A stretch of 36,459 nt of DNA from an uncultured Roseateles sp. (GCA_946886855.1 CAMPJJ010000057.1:1-36459); one strand, 5' to 3'. Positions 26,704-36,290 are shown, counted from the first letter of the stretch. A program made the numbers and translations. Notes: generated by a model from the letters alone, not told the origin.

Positions 26704-27964
26704 ATGAATTGGCCCTATGAGTTGCAGATCGGCTGGCGTTACACGCGAGCCGGGCGTGGAGGGCGCCGCAACCGCTTCATCTCCTTCATCTCCGGCGTGT
26801 CGATGTTCGGCATCGCGCTGGGTGTCGCCGCGTTGATCATCGTGCTGTCGGTGATGAACGGCTTCCAGAAGGAGGTGCGCGAGCGGATGCTGTCGGTCGT
26901 CGCCCATGTGGAGTTGCTGAACGACACGGGCGAGGGCCTGCCGGACTGGCGCGCCGTGGCGGACCTGGCGAAGAGGAATGCCGAGGTGGCCGCAGCGGCG
27001 CCGTTCGTGTCGGGTCAGGCGCTGATCGCGCGGGGCTCGGACATGCGGGGCACGATCGTGCGGGGCATCGATCCGGCGCTGGAGCCGACGGTGACGCCGA
27101 TCGCCGAGAAGCTCGCGAAGGACGGTCTGCTCGAGCGTCTGCAGGCGGGTCAGTGGAACATCATCCTGGGCGTCGAGTTGGCGCGCCAGCTGGGCGTGCA
27201 GCGCGGCGACAAGATCACGCTGGCGATCCCGTCGGGGCAGGTGACGCCGCTGGGCGTGCAGCCGACGCTGCGACAGTTCACGCTGGTGGGCGTCTTCGAA
27301 GCCGGCCATTACGAGTACGACAGCGGCCTGGCGCTCATCCATGTGGGCGATGCCGCGAAGCTGTTCCGCACCGGTACCCCGAGCGGCGTGCAGCTGAAGC
27401 TGCGCGACGTCCAACTGGCCCGCCAGGTCGGTGCCCAACTGCAGCGCGATCTGCTGCAGGCGGGGCAGGCGATCTACGTCCGCGACTGGACCCGCACCAA
27501 CGCCAACTGGTACGACGCGGTCCAGGTCGAGAAGCGGATGATGGGCATCATCCTGACGCTGATCGTCGCGGTCGCCGCGTTCAACCTGGTGTCGACGCTG
27601 GTGATGACGGTCACCGACAAGCAGGCCGACATCGCGATCCTGCGCACCCTGGGCGCCAGCCCGCGCTCGATCATGGGCGTGTTCATGATCCAGGGCGCGC
27701 TGGCCGGCGTGATCGGCACGCTCGGCGGCCTGGGGCTGGGGCTGGTCATCGCGCACAACCTGGACGTGATCGTCCCGTTCATCGAGAAGCTGCTGCACAC
27801 GACCTTCCTGCCGGCCAGCATCTACGTCATCAGCCACATGCCGAGCGATCCGCAGTGGTCCGACATCGTGCCCATCACCGTGACCTCGCTGATCCTGGCG
27901 TTCGTCGCGACGGTCTATCCGAGCTGGCGCGCCAGCCGCGTCCAGCCCGCGGAGGCGCTGCGCT

Positions 27965-27972
<8 letters not shown>
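26704..27972 (+). CDS. lolC: Lipoprotein-releasing ABC transporter permease
   Basis: 422 residues with the LolC/E layout: N-terminal helix at about 25-50 after the conserved [10 protein letters not shown] and [13 protein letters not shown], a periplasmic domain (about 50-270), then three C-terminal helices (about 275-300, 320-350, 380-405) and the terminal [17 protein letters not shown]. With LolD it extracts outer-membrane lipoproteins from the inner membrane. Only one permease gene is present next to lolD, so the transporter is probably a LolF-like homodimer with LolD rather than LolC-LolE. The lolD start overlaps its end by 8 bp. No Shine-Dalgarno precedes the ATG; a TAGCAT element 10 bp upstream may mean a leaderless transcript. 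Confidence 0.93.
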
Positions 27973-28699
<727 letters not shown>

Positions 28700-28708
28700 G
28701 GGCTCGGC

Positions 28709-28730
28709 GCCTCGGCGATCCCGCCGAGGC
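28709..28730 (+). terminator. Hairpin after lolD
   Basis: GCCTCGGCG (28709-28717) pairs perfectly with CGCCGAGGC (28722-28730) over an ATCC loop, 9 bp after the lolD stop. Only a poor T-run follows (TGGGTT), so it is a probable but weak terminator. Confidence 0.6.
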
Positions 28731-28819
28731 TGGGTTGCCCGATCGCGAGGCCGCGGTCGTCCGTTCCCCTCGCGCCCGCCCCGGCGCGACGTGACCGCTC
28801 GATTACGATGCGGGTCATC

Positions 28820-29710
28820 ATGACCGCCTCGAAGCCCTCCCCGGAATCCCCGTCCACCCGCTTCATCCTGAAGCTCAGCTGTCCCGACCAGGCCGGCATC
28901 GTCCACGCGGTGACCGGCATCCTGCTCGAGCAGGGCGCCAACATCCTGACCTCGGCCCAGCACGGCGACGCGGATCACCGCCGCTTCTTCATGCGCATCG
29001 AGTTCGAGTGCGCCGAACCCCGCCCGGCGGCCGTGTTGCGGGAGGTGTTCGCGCCGCTGGCCGCGCGGCTGGCCATGGATTGGGAACTGGTCGACGCGCA
29101 GCGCAAGACGCGTGTGCTGCTGCTGGTGTCCAAGCTCGGCCATTGCCTGAACGACCTGCTGTTCCGCGTCCAGACCGGCCACCTGGCCATCGAGATTCCC
29201 GCGATCGTCTCGAACCATCGCGACTTCTACCAGCTGGCCGCCTCGCACGACATTCCCTTCCACCACCTGCCGCTGCTGCAGGCCAGCGAGGAACAGAAGC
29301 AGGCGCAGGAACGCAAGCTCCGCGAGCTGATCGAGGAGCAGCAGATCGACCTCGTCGTGCTCGCGCGCTACATGCAGATCCTGTCGCCGGAGATGTGCCG
29401 TTTCCTGGAAGGGCGCGCGATCAACATCCATCACAGCTTCCTGCCCAGCTTCAAGGGCGCGCGTCCCTATCACCAGGCGCACGAGCGCGGCGTCAAGCTG
29501 ATCGGCGCGACGGCGCACTATGTGACCTCGGACCTCGACGAAGGACCGATCGTCGAGCAGGACGTGGCCCGCATCGACCATTCGATGACGCCCGACCAGC
29601 TCGTGGCCATCGGCCGTGACGTCGAGTGCGTGACGCTCGCCCGCGCCATCCAGTGGCATGCCGAGCACCGCGTGCTGCTGAACGGGCATCGCACGGTCGT
29701 CTTCCGCTGA
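28820..29710 (+). CDS. purU: Formyltetrahydrofolate deformylase
   Basis: 296 residues. An N-terminal ACT domain (about 14-95, FILKLSCPDQAGIVHAVTG) precedes the formyl-hydrolase domain with catalytic N202, H204 and D240 (INIHHSFLPSF, SDLDEGPI). It hydrolyses 10-formyl-THF to formate and THF, balancing one-carbon pools and supplying formate for PurT-type purine synthesis. Two ATGs are possible, 28808 and 28820; the second is preferred because the first lies within the likely TACGAT -10 element (28804-28809). It stands alone between lolD and the tatD run. Confidence 0.93.
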   Translation: MTASKPSPESPSTRFILKLSCPDQAGIVHAVTGILLEQGANILTSAQHGDADHRRFFMRIEFECAEPRPAAVLREVFAPLAARLAMDWELVDAQRKTRVLLLVSKLGHCLNDLLFRVQTGHLAIEIPAIVSNHRDFYQLAASHDIPFHHLPLLQASEEQKQAQERKLRELIEEQQIDLVVLARYMQILSPEMCRFLEGRAINIHHSFLPSFKGARPYHQAHERGVKLIGATAHYVTSDLDEGPIVEQDVARIDHSMTPDQLVAIGRDVECVTLARAIQWHAEHRVLLNGHRTVVFR

Positions 29711-29770
29711 GCGTCACCAGCGTCCGTCGAGCTCTCCATCTTTCCACCCTTCCACCCTCCAGCGGTCGCC

Positions 29771-30613
29771 ATGTGGACTGACACGCACTGCCACCTCGAC
29801 GCCTCGGAGTTCGACGTCGACCGCGACGCCGTCGTCGCGCGCGCGCTGGCATCGGGCGTGTCGCAGGTCGTGATCCCGGCGGTCGTCGCCGGGAACTTCG
29901 AGCAGGTGCGGGCGCTCGCGCATGCGCATGGCTTCAGCTATGCGCTGGGCATCCATCCGCTGTACGTCATGCACGCGCGCGACGAGGACCTCGGCCGTCT
30001 CGACCGGATGCTGGCCGAGTGCCGCGACGATCCGCGCCTGGTCGGCATCGGCGAGATCGGCCTCGATTTCTTCGTCAAGGACCTCGACGCGGCCACGCAG
30101 CAGCATTTCTATGTGGAGCAACTCAAGCTCGCGAAGCGGCATCAGCTGCCGGTGATCCTCCATGTGCGACGCAGCGCCGACCCGCTGCTGGGCGGCCTGC
30201 GCCGCATCGGACTGCGGACCGGCGGCATCGGTCATGCGTTCAATGGCAGCCGCCAGCAGGCGGACGCCTTCCTCGAGCTTGGCTTCAAGCTGGGCTTCGG
30301 CGGCACGCTGACCTTCGACCGGTCCCTGCAGATCCGCCGCCTCGCCGCGGAGCTGCCGTCCGAGGCGCTGGTCCTGGAGACGGATGCCCCGGACATTCCG
30401 CCGCACTGGCTGTACCGCAGCGCCGAGGAGCGCGCCGCGGGGGCCATCTCGCGCAACGAGCCCGGCGAGCTGCCGCGCATCGGCGCGGTGCTCGCCGGGT
30501 TGCGTGGCTGGACGCTGGAAGAAGCTGCGGCGATCACCAGCCGCAATGCGCGTGCGGCGTTGCCGCGACTGGGCGCGCTGGAGGCGGCGGACGCCTTGCG
30601 GCCGCATGGCTGA
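29771..30613 (+). CDS. TatD-family metal-dependent hydrolase (YjjV-like)
   Basis: 280 residues with all TatD metal ligands: TDTHCHLD (H6, H8), GEIGLDFF (E95), ILHVRR (H131), GHAFNGS (H155) and LETDAPD (D205). The motifs LKLAKRHQLPVILH and LGFGGTLTF resemble E. coli YjjV more than TatD itself. TatD-family enzymes are Mg/Co-dependent deoxyribonucleases with proposed roles in DNA repair and D-aminoacyl-tRNA removal. A C/T-rich leader of about 30 bp precedes the gene. Its last 8 bp overlap the next gene, a DNA glycosylase, so the two are coupled and may share a repair role. Confidence 0.92.
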   Translation: MWTDTHCHLDASEFDVDRDAVVARALASGVSQVVIPAVVAGNFEQVRALAHAHGFSYALGIHPLYVMHARDEDLGRLDRMLAECRDDPRLVGIGEIGLDFFVKDLDAATQQHFYVEQLKLAKRHQLPVILHVRRSADPLLGGLRRIGLRTGGIGHAFNGSRQQADAFLELGFKLGFGGTLTFDRSLQIRRLAAELPSEALVLETDAPDIPPHWLYRSAEERAAGAISRNEPGELPRIGAVLAGLRGWTLEEAAAITSRNARAALPRLGALEAADALRPHG

Positions 30614-31142
30614 CGCGCCGGATCCGCCCGAGGCCATCGGGCCGGCCCGCTGGCAGGGGCTGGCGCCGGTCCATGCGCCCGATGCGCACTGGCTGCTGCT
30701 GGGGAGCTTCCCCGGCGTCGCCTCGCTGCGCGCGCAGCAGTACTACGGCCATCCGCGCAACCAGTTCTGGCGGCTGGTCGGTGAGGTCTTCGGCGTCGAT
30801 CTGGTCGCGATGGCCTATCCCGAACGCCTCGCCGCATTGCGCGCGCACCAGGTCGCCGTCTGGGACGTGATCACCGAGACCGAGCGCGAGGGCAGCCTCG
30901 ACAGCGCGATCCGCAATCCCTTCGCCAGCGACCTGGGCCGGCTCATCCAGCAACTGCCGGCGCTGCACACGATCGGCTTCAACGGCGGCACGGCGTTGCG
31001 GTTCGGGCTCAAGCAGCTCGGACCGCTTGCAGCCCGTTACCGTGTGCTGGGGCTGCCCAGCTCCAGCCCCGCCTACACGATGCCCTACGATGACAAGCTT
31101 CGCGCCTGGCGGGAGCTTGCCGGGCCTTCGAACAACAGATGA
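30606..31142 (+). CDS. Hypoxanthine-DNA (deoxyinosine) glycosylase, UDG superfamily
   Basis: 178 residues. UDG-superfamily motif I is LLLGSFPGVASL (31-42) followed by QYYGHPRNQFWRLV (45-58), and motif II region is LPSSSPAYT near residue 148-156. This pattern (GSFPG with YYGHPRNQFW) is that of the hypoxanthine-DNA glycosylase group, which removes deaminated adenine. The start is the ATG inside the tatD-family stop region (8-bp overlap), which avoids an unlikely Arg-rich extension upstream. Its neighbour is a deoxyribonuclease family member, consistent with a small repair unit. Confidence 0.9.
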   Translation: MADAPDPPEAIGPARWQGLAPVHAPDAHWLLLGSFPGVASLRAQQYYGHPRNQFWRLVGEVFGVDLVAMAYPERLAALRAHQVAVWDVITETEREGSLDSAIRNPFASDLGRLIQQLPALHTIGFNGGTALRFGLKQLGPLAARYRVLGLPSSSPAYTMPYDDKLRAWRELAGPSNNR

Positions 31143-31167
31143 CGAGACCGGGCCCCGCGGACCCGGC

Positions 31168-32043
31168 ATGGGAACGACAGCCGTGAGCAAGCAACGGGAC
31201 TCGAAGGACTCGAAGGGCAGGAAGGGCGGCAGAACGGCCGGATCGGCGGCATGGGTCGAGGCCACGCTGAGCGAATTCGACGGCGTGCGCTTCCTCCACC
31301 TCGACTCGATCTGGGTGCAGGGCGCGATGCGGCTCAAGAAGCCGGAGAAGCTCGAGCTGGAATATGTCCAGCGCATGATGGCCTGGATGCTCTGGCGCGA
31401 TGTCCGCGAGATGACCAGCGGGCAGGCGGTGCAGCTCGGTCTGGGCGCCGGCGCGCTGACACGCTTCTGCCGCAAGCAATTGAAGATGAAGACCACGGCG
31501 GTCGAGATCAACCCGACCGTCATCAGCGCCAACCGGCACTGGTTCCATCTGCCCGACGACGACGACCGGCTGCGCGTGGTCAACGAGGATGCCGGCGCGT
31601 GGGTGGCGGACGTGGACCACTGGGGCAGTGCGCAGGTCCTCAACGTCGACCTCTACGACCATGAGGCGGCCGCGCCGGTCCTGGACGACGAGGCCTTCTA
31701 CGCCGACTGCCGTCGCGTGCTCGCCGACGGCGGGCTGATGACGGTCAACCTCTTCGGCCGCAGCGCCAGCTTCACGCGCAGCGCGGCGCGGATCGCGAAG
31801 GTGTTCGGTTCCGACCAGGTGTGGCACCTGACGCCGACCCGCGAGGGCAATACCATCGTCGTCGCCGGACGGGGCGTGGCCGTGCCGGAGCGCGACGTGC
31901 TCGAGCAGCGCGCCGCCCACATCGAATCCCGCCATGAGCTGCCGGCCACCAAGTGGCTCAAGCTGGTCCGACCGCTGCCGATGAACGTGACCCATCAGCT
32001 CCACGCCGCCGCGGCCGACGCGGCTCAAGACTCCGACGAGTGA
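31168..32043 (+). CDS. Spermidine-synthase-like methyltransferase-fold protein
   Basis: 291 residues. A charged, Lys/Ser-rich N-terminal tail (about 1-30) is followed by a Rossmann-type core: MAWMLWRDVREM, the SAM/dcSAM-binding glycine loop QLGLGAGALTRFC, the acidic EINPTVISANRHWF, DAGAWVAD and LNVDLYDHEA. These correspond to spermidine synthase motifs, but the catalytic aspartate context and gatekeeper residues are not confidently matched, so polyamine synthesis is not claimed. The start is uncertain: ATG 31168 is used, GTG 31183 is the alternative, and no ribosome site stands out. The stop is 2 bp before the ATPase gene, so these two are one transcription unit. Confidence 0.78.
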   Translation: MGTTAVSKQRDSKDSKGRKGGRTAGSAAWVEATLSEFDGVRFLHLDSIWVQGAMRLKKPEKLELEYVQRMMAWMLWRDVREMTSGQAVQLGLGAGALTRFCRKQLKMKTTAVEINPTVISANRHWFHLPDDDDRLRVVNEDAGAWVADVDHWGSAQVLNVDLYDHEAAAPVLDDEAFYADCRRVLADGGLMTVNLFGRSASFTRSAARIAKVFGSDQVWHLTPTREGNTIVVAGRGVAVPERDVLEQRAAHIESRHELPATKWLKLVRPLPMNVTHQLHAAAADAAQDSDE

Positions 32044-32045
32044 CC

Positions 32046-33941
32046 ATGAAACCCAGCACGTCGACGCCTTCCAAGGACAAGAGCGGTGTTGCCGCGTCCA
32101 TTCCCGCTCCCGGGGTTGCGGCCGCGGCCAAGTCGGGCGCGCCTGCCCCGGTGTCGTCCGCCACGGCGGCCAAGCCCAAGGCCGCGGAAAGCGGGGCACG
32201 CCTTGAATGGCGCCAACTGCTGCACTGGCTCGCCGAGGACAGGGTCATCGACCAGGACCAGGTCCAGCGCACCGAAGCCCGCTTCGGCACCAGCCAGAGC
32301 GCCCAGCATCCGCTCACGCGGCTGGGCGCCGCCGGACTGGTGCGCGCCGGCAATGGCCGTGCGTTGGATACCGAGACGCTGACCGAATGGCTCGCGGGCC
32401 GTCTGAAGTTGCCCTACGTCCGGATCGATCCGCTCAAGGTCGACGTCGGCCGTGTCGCCGACGTGATGTCCGCCAGCTACGCCGAGGCGCGTCGATGTCT
32501 GCCGATCCAGGTCGGCCTGAACGAGGTGACCATCGCGGTCGCCGAGCCGAACGACACGGGCTGGGTGCCGCAGATCGAGTCGCACACCCGCAAGCGGGTG
32601 AAGCTCGCGCTGGCGAATCCCCAGGAGATCGCGCGGTTCACGACCGAGTTCTTCACGCTGGCGCGCTCGGTGCGCGCGGCGACGAAATCCGGCGAGTCGA
32701 GCCAGCAGGCGAGCTTCGAGCAGCTCGTCGAGCTGGGCCGCAGCAACCGCCAGCTGGACGCCAACGACCAGGGCGTGGTGCAGGTCGTGGACTGGCTCTG
32801 GCAGTACGCCTTCGACCAGCGCGCGAGCGACATCCACCTGGAGCCGCGGCGTGAAATGGGCGTGATCCGGTTCCGCATCGACGGCGTGCTCCACACCGTC
32901 TACCAGTTGCCCCCCACGGTGATGGGCGCGATGACCGCGCGCATCAAGCTGTTGGGGCGCATGGACGTGGTCGAGAAGCGCCGGCCGCTCGACGGCCGCA
33001 TCAAGACGCGCAACCCGGCCGGCGAAGAGGTGGAAATGCGGCTGTCGACGCTGCCGACCGCCTTCGGGGAGAAGATGGTCATGCGGATCTTCGACCCCGA
33101 CACCGCCGTCAAGGATCTGTCGCAGCTGGGGTTCTCCACCCATGACGCCGAACGCTGGAACCGCCTCACGGCGCGGCCCCACGGGATCATCCTCGTGACC
33201 GGTCCGACCGGCAGCGGCAAGACGTCGACGCTGTATTCGACGCTCAAGCGCCTGGCCACCGACGAGGTCAACGTCTGCACCGTCGAGGATCCGATCGAGA
33301 TGATCGAGCCCGCGTTCAACCAGTCGCAGGTGCAGCCGACCATCGACTTCAATTTCGCCGAGGGCTTGCGGGCGCTGATGCGGCAGGACCCGGACATCAT
33401 CATGGTCGGCGAGATCCGCGACCTGGAAACCGCCGAGATGGCGATCCAGGCCTCGCTGACCGGTCACCTGGTGTTCTCGACGCTGCACACGAACGATTCC
33501 GCTTCGGCGATCACGCGGATGGTCGATCTGGGCGTGCCCAACTACCTGATCGACGCGACGGTGATCGGCGTGCTGGCCCAACGGCTCGTGCGTACCTTGT
33601 GCCCGAACTGCAAGGAGCCGGATCCGGACGTCACGCGCGATTCGCTCAACGAGATGCTCAAGCCGTGGCGACTGAACGGTGGGGTCAAGCCCTACCGTCC
33701 CGTGGGCTGCCTGGATTGCCGCAACACCGGCTTCCGGGGGCGCGCCGGGCTGTATGAGCTGCTGTTGCTGACGGACAGCATCCGCAAGCATCTGCACCCG
33801 AACACGGACATGACGGCACTGCGCCGTCAGGCGGTGCAGGAAGGCCTGCGTCCGCTCCGTCTGGGTGGCGCGATGAAGGTCGCCGAAGGCCTCACGACCA
33901 TGGATGAGGTGCTGCGCAGCACGCCGACCTGGGAAACCTGA
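32046..33941 (+). CDS. GspE/PilB-type secretion/pilus ATPase (solitary)
   Basis: 631 residues. A 50-residue Ala/Pro/Lys/Ser-rich tail precedes a T2SSE-N-like domain (about 55-210) and the ATPase: RASDIHLEPRR, Walker A GPTGSGKT (386-393), Asp box TVEDPIEM, Walker B MRQDPDIIMVGEIRD and His box SLTGHLVFSTLHTND. The zinc knuckle C519-PN-C522 and C555-LD-C558 is complete, as in PilB/GspE rather than PilT. No pilin, secretin, gspF/pilC or prepilin peptidase gene is adjacent, so it is a detached ATPase that must work with components elsewhere. Two bases separate it from the upstream spermidine-synthase-like gene. Confidence 0.92.
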   Translation: MKPSTSTPSKDKSGVAASIPAPGVAAAAKSGAPAPVSSATAAKPKAAESGARLEWRQLLHWLAEDRVIDQDQVQRTEARFGTSQSAQHPLTRLGAAGLVRAGNGRALDTETLTEWLAGRLKLPYVRIDPLKVDVGRVADVMSASYAEARRCLPIQVGLNEVTIAVAEPNDTGWVPQIESHTRKRVKLALANPQEIARFTTEFFTLARSVRAATKSGESSQQASFEQLVELGRSNRQLDANDQGVVQVVDWLWQYAFDQRASDIHLEPRREMGVIRFRIDGVLHTVYQLPPTVMGAMTARIKLLGRMDVVEKRRPLDGRIKTRNPAGEEVEMRLSTLPTAFGEKMVMRIFDPDTAVKDLSQLGFSTHDAERWNRLTARPHGIILVTGPTGSGKTSTLYSTLKRLATDEVNVCTVEDPIEMIEPAFNQSQVQPTIDFNFAEGLRALMRQDPDIIMVGEIRDLETAEMAIQASLTGHLVFSTLHTNDSASAITRMVDLGVPNYLIDATVIGVLAQRLVRTLCPNCKEPDPDVTRDSLNEMLKPWRLNGGVKPYRPVGCLDCRNTGFRGRAGLYELLLLTDSIRKHLHPNTDMTALRRQAVQEGLRPLRLGGAMKVAEGLTTMDEVLRSTPTWET

Positions 33942-33950
33942 GCCCAGCCG

Positions 33951-34010
33951 GCGTTGTCCGTTGACGGCCCCCCAGGCTCGCGGGGGCGGGTAAGCCCGTG
34001 CAGACAACGC
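33951..34010 (+). other. Long nested stem-loop upstream of tctBA
   Basis: GCGTTGTC (33951-33958) pairs perfectly with GACAACGC (34003-34010) and encloses GCCCCC (33967-33972) / GGGGGC (33982-33987). A further CCCGTG/CACGGG palindrome follows at 34017-34030. The structure begins 9 bp after the ATPase stop; with no T-run it may be a terminator-like 3' structure or part of the tctBA upstream region (33942-34154, no gene). Confidence 0.45.
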
Positions 34011-34116
34011 GCGGAGCCCGTGCCCACGGGGCGCGTGAAGATCGCCATACGCCCCGTGCGATGCGCGGCGTCTTCCCTTACGTGATAACCACAGACGCCG
34101 AGGGGGAGCCGATTCC

Positions 34117-34122
34117 TAGAAT
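34117..34122 (+). promoter_or_regulatory. Candidate -10 element of tctBA
   Basis: TAGAAT lies 32 bp upstream of tctB, leaving room for a leader of about 26 nt with the weak ribosome site AGAGG. No convincing -35. Confidence 0.4.
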
Positions 34123-34154
34123 CGCGCCAATTCAAGCCGATAGAGGTTCCCTCG

Positions 34155-34622
34155 ATGAAGATCAAGAGTCAACGCGACTTCTGGTCAGGGCTGATGTTCG
34201 TGGTCGTTGGCGTCGCGTTCGCGTGGGGCTCGGCAGTGAACTACAGCTTTGGCTCCTCGGCCCGCCCCGGGCCTGGTTACTTCCCCTTCGGGCTGGGCGT
34301 GCTGCTCGCCGTGCTGGGCGCGGTGGTGCTGTTCAAGGCACTGACGATCGAGTCGGAGGGCGGACAGCCCGTCGGCGCCTTCGCCTGGAAGCCGCTGCTG
34401 ATCGTCGTCGGCGCGATCATCCTGTTCGGATTCGCCCTGCCGCGTCTGGGCATGATCATCACGCTGCCGCTGCTGATCACCGTGTCCTCGTTCGCCAGCG
34501 ACGAGTTCCGCTGGCGCGATGCGCTGCTCAGCAGCGTCGTCCTGACCGCGGGCAGCTACGCGATCTTCATCTGGGGTCTGAATCTCGTGATCCCCATCTG
34601 GCCAACCGTCCTGGGCGGCTGA
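34155..34622 (+). CDS. tctB: Tripartite tricarboxylate transporter small membrane subunit
   Basis: 155 residues with four membrane helices (about 8-28, 43-62, 77-97 with continuation to 110, and 125-150). The conserved GPGYFPFGLG motif after the first helix (about 39-48) is typical of TctB. It forms the membrane unit of a TTT transporter with TctA, using an ion gradient and an extracytoplasmic TctC/Bug receptor to import carboxylates. tctA follows after 10 bp with a strong GAGGAG ribosome site. No tctC lies in the window, so the receptor must be encoded elsewhere. Confidence 0.93.
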   Translation: MKIKSQRDFWSGLMFVVVGVAFAWGSAVNYSFGSSARPGPGYFPFGLGVLLAVLGAVVLFKALTIESEGGQPVGAFAWKPLLIVVGAIILFGFALPRLGMIITLPLLITVSSFASDEFRWRDALLSSVVLTAGSYAIFIWGLNLVIPIWPTVLGG

Positions 34623-34632
34623 GGAGTCACGC

Positions 34633-36141
34633 ATGGATCTGATCAACAACCTGATGATGGGGTTCGGCACGGCGTTCACGCCGGAGAACCTCCTGTACGC
34701 CTTCGGCGGCGCGGTGCTCGGCACCCTGATCGGCGTGCTGCCGGGCCTGGGCCCGGTCGCGACGATCGCGATGCTGCTCCCGTCGATCTACTCGCTGGAC
34801 GCGACGCCGGCGCTGATCATGCTCGCCGGCATCTATTACGGCGCGCAGTACGGCGGCTCGACGACGGCCATCCTGATCAACGTGCCCGGCGAGTCCTCGT
34901 CGGTCGTGACCGCGATCGACGGCTACCAGATGGCGCGACAAGGTCGCGCCGGCGCCGCGCTGGCAGCAGCAGGCCTGGGCTCGTTCTTCGCCGGCTGCGT
35001 GGGCACGGTCATCATCGCGGCCTTCGCGCCGCCGCTGACCGAACTGGCCTTCAAGTTCGGTCCCGCCGAGTACTTCTCGCTGATGGTGCTGGGGCTGATC
35101 GGCGCCGTGGTGCTGGCCTCCGGCTCGCTGGTCAAGGCGATCTCGATGATCCTGCTGGGACTGCTGCTCGGACAGGTCAACACCGACGTGATCTCGGGGA
35201 CGCCCCGGTTCTCGTTCGACATTCCGGAGCTGACCGACGGCATCAACTTCGTCGTGATCGCGATGGGGATCTTCGGCTTCGGCGAGATCATCGCGAACCT
35301 CGGCCAGCCGGCGGAGCATCGCGAGGTCTTCACCAAGAGCGTGAAGGGCTTGTGGCCGACCAAGCAGGACTTCCACGATGCCTGGCCGGCGGTGGTGCGC
35401 GGCACGGCGCTCGGGTCGGTGCTGGGCGTGCTGCCGGGCGGCGGCGCGCTGCTGGCCTCGTTCGCGGCCTACACGCTGGAGAAGAAGATCTCCAAGACGC
35501 CGGAGAAGTTCGGCAAGGGCGCCATCCAGGGCGTGGCGGGTCCGGAATCGGCCAACAACGCCGGCGCGCAGACCTCCTTCATCCCGATGTTGACGCTGGG
35601 CATTCCGCCCAACGCGGTGATGGCGCTGATGGTGGGCGCGATGACGATCAAGGGCATCCAGCCCGGTCCTCAGGTGATGACCAGCAACCCGGAGCTGTTC
35701 TGGGGGCTGATCGCCTCGATGTGGGTCGGCAACCTGATGCTGGTGATCCTGAACCTGCCGCTGATCGGCATCTGGATCAAGCTGCTGACAGTGCCCTACC
35801 GCTTCCTGTTCCCGGCGATCGTCGTGTTCTGCTGCATCGGCACCTACACGCTGAACAACAACAATTTCGACGTGTTCATGACGGCGGCGTTCGCGGTGGT
35901 GGGCTACATCTTCTACAAGTTGAGCTGCGAGGCGGCGCCGTTGCTGCTCGGCTTCATCCTGGGGCCGATGATGGAAGAGAACCTGCGCCGTGCGCTGCTG
36001 CTGTCTCGTGGCGACTGGGGCACCTTCCTGTCCCGGCCGCTGTCGGCGGGGCTGCTGATCGCGGCGGCATTGATGGTGGTGGTGGTCATGCTGCCTTCCA
36101 TCAAGAACAAGCGCGAGGTCGCGTTCCAGGACGCGGACTGA
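34633..36141 (+). CDS. tctA: Tripartite tricarboxylate transporter large membrane subunit
   Basis: 502 residues, the standard TctA length, with about ten to twelve membrane helices. Family signatures are present: GVLPGLGPVATIAMLLP early in the protein, YYGAQYGGSTTAILINVPGE, and in the second repeat LGVLPGGGALLASFAAYTLE, then GPESANNAGAQTSFIPMLTL and GPMMEENLRRALL. The duplicated G-x-x-PG loops are thought to line the substrate site. Coupled to tctB and closed by a strong terminator, so tctBA is a complete two-gene unit lacking tctC. The carboxylate transported cannot be predicted. Confidence 0.95.
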   Translation: MDLINNLMMGFGTAFTPENLLYAFGGAVLGTLIGVLPGLGPVATIAMLLPSIYSLDATPALIMLAGIYYGAQYGGSTTAILINVPGESSSVVTAIDGYQMARQGRAGAALAAAGLGSFFAGCVGTVIIAAFAPPLTELAFKFGPAEYFSLMVLGLIGAVVLASGSLVKAISMILLGLLLGQVNTDVISGTPRFSFDIPELTDGINFVVIAMGIFGFGEIIANLGQPAEHREVFTKSVKGLWPTKQDFHDAWPAVVRGTALGSVLGVLPGGGALLASFAAYTLEKKISKTPEKFGKGAIQGVAGPESANNAGAQTSFIPMLTLGIPPNAVMALMVGAMTIKGIQPGPQVMTSNPELFWGLIASMWVGNLMLVILNLPLIGIWIKLLTVPYRFLFPAIVVFCCIGTYTLNNNNFDVFMTAAFAVVGYIFYKLSCEAAPLLLGFILGPMMEENLRRALLLSRGDWGTFLSRPLSAGLLIAAALMVVVVMLPSIKNKREVAFQDAD

Positions 36142-36168
36142 CCAGACCTCAAGGTCCTTGCCTCATCG

Positions 36169-36193
36169 AAGACCCGCCTCGGCGGGTCTTTTT
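36169..36193 (+). terminator. Strong intrinsic terminator of tctBA
   Basis: AAGACCCGCC (36169-36178) pairs perfectly with GGCGGGTCTT (36181-36190), continuing in a T-run to 36193, 28 bp after the tctA stop. The best terminator in the window. Confidence 0.92.
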
Positions 36194-36290
36194 CTTTGCG
36201 CATCGTGGCCGTGCTTTCAACGGGAACAAGGGCTTAGCGCCACTTCGTGCGATGGGCGGCCGGCTGTCGGGAACTTTTCCCTCACAGTTC

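Noticed and set aside
31168..32043. Naming the protein SpeE
   Set aside because: The dinucleotide-type core fits, but polyamine-site residues are not confidently seen and no speD or other polyamine gene is adjacent.
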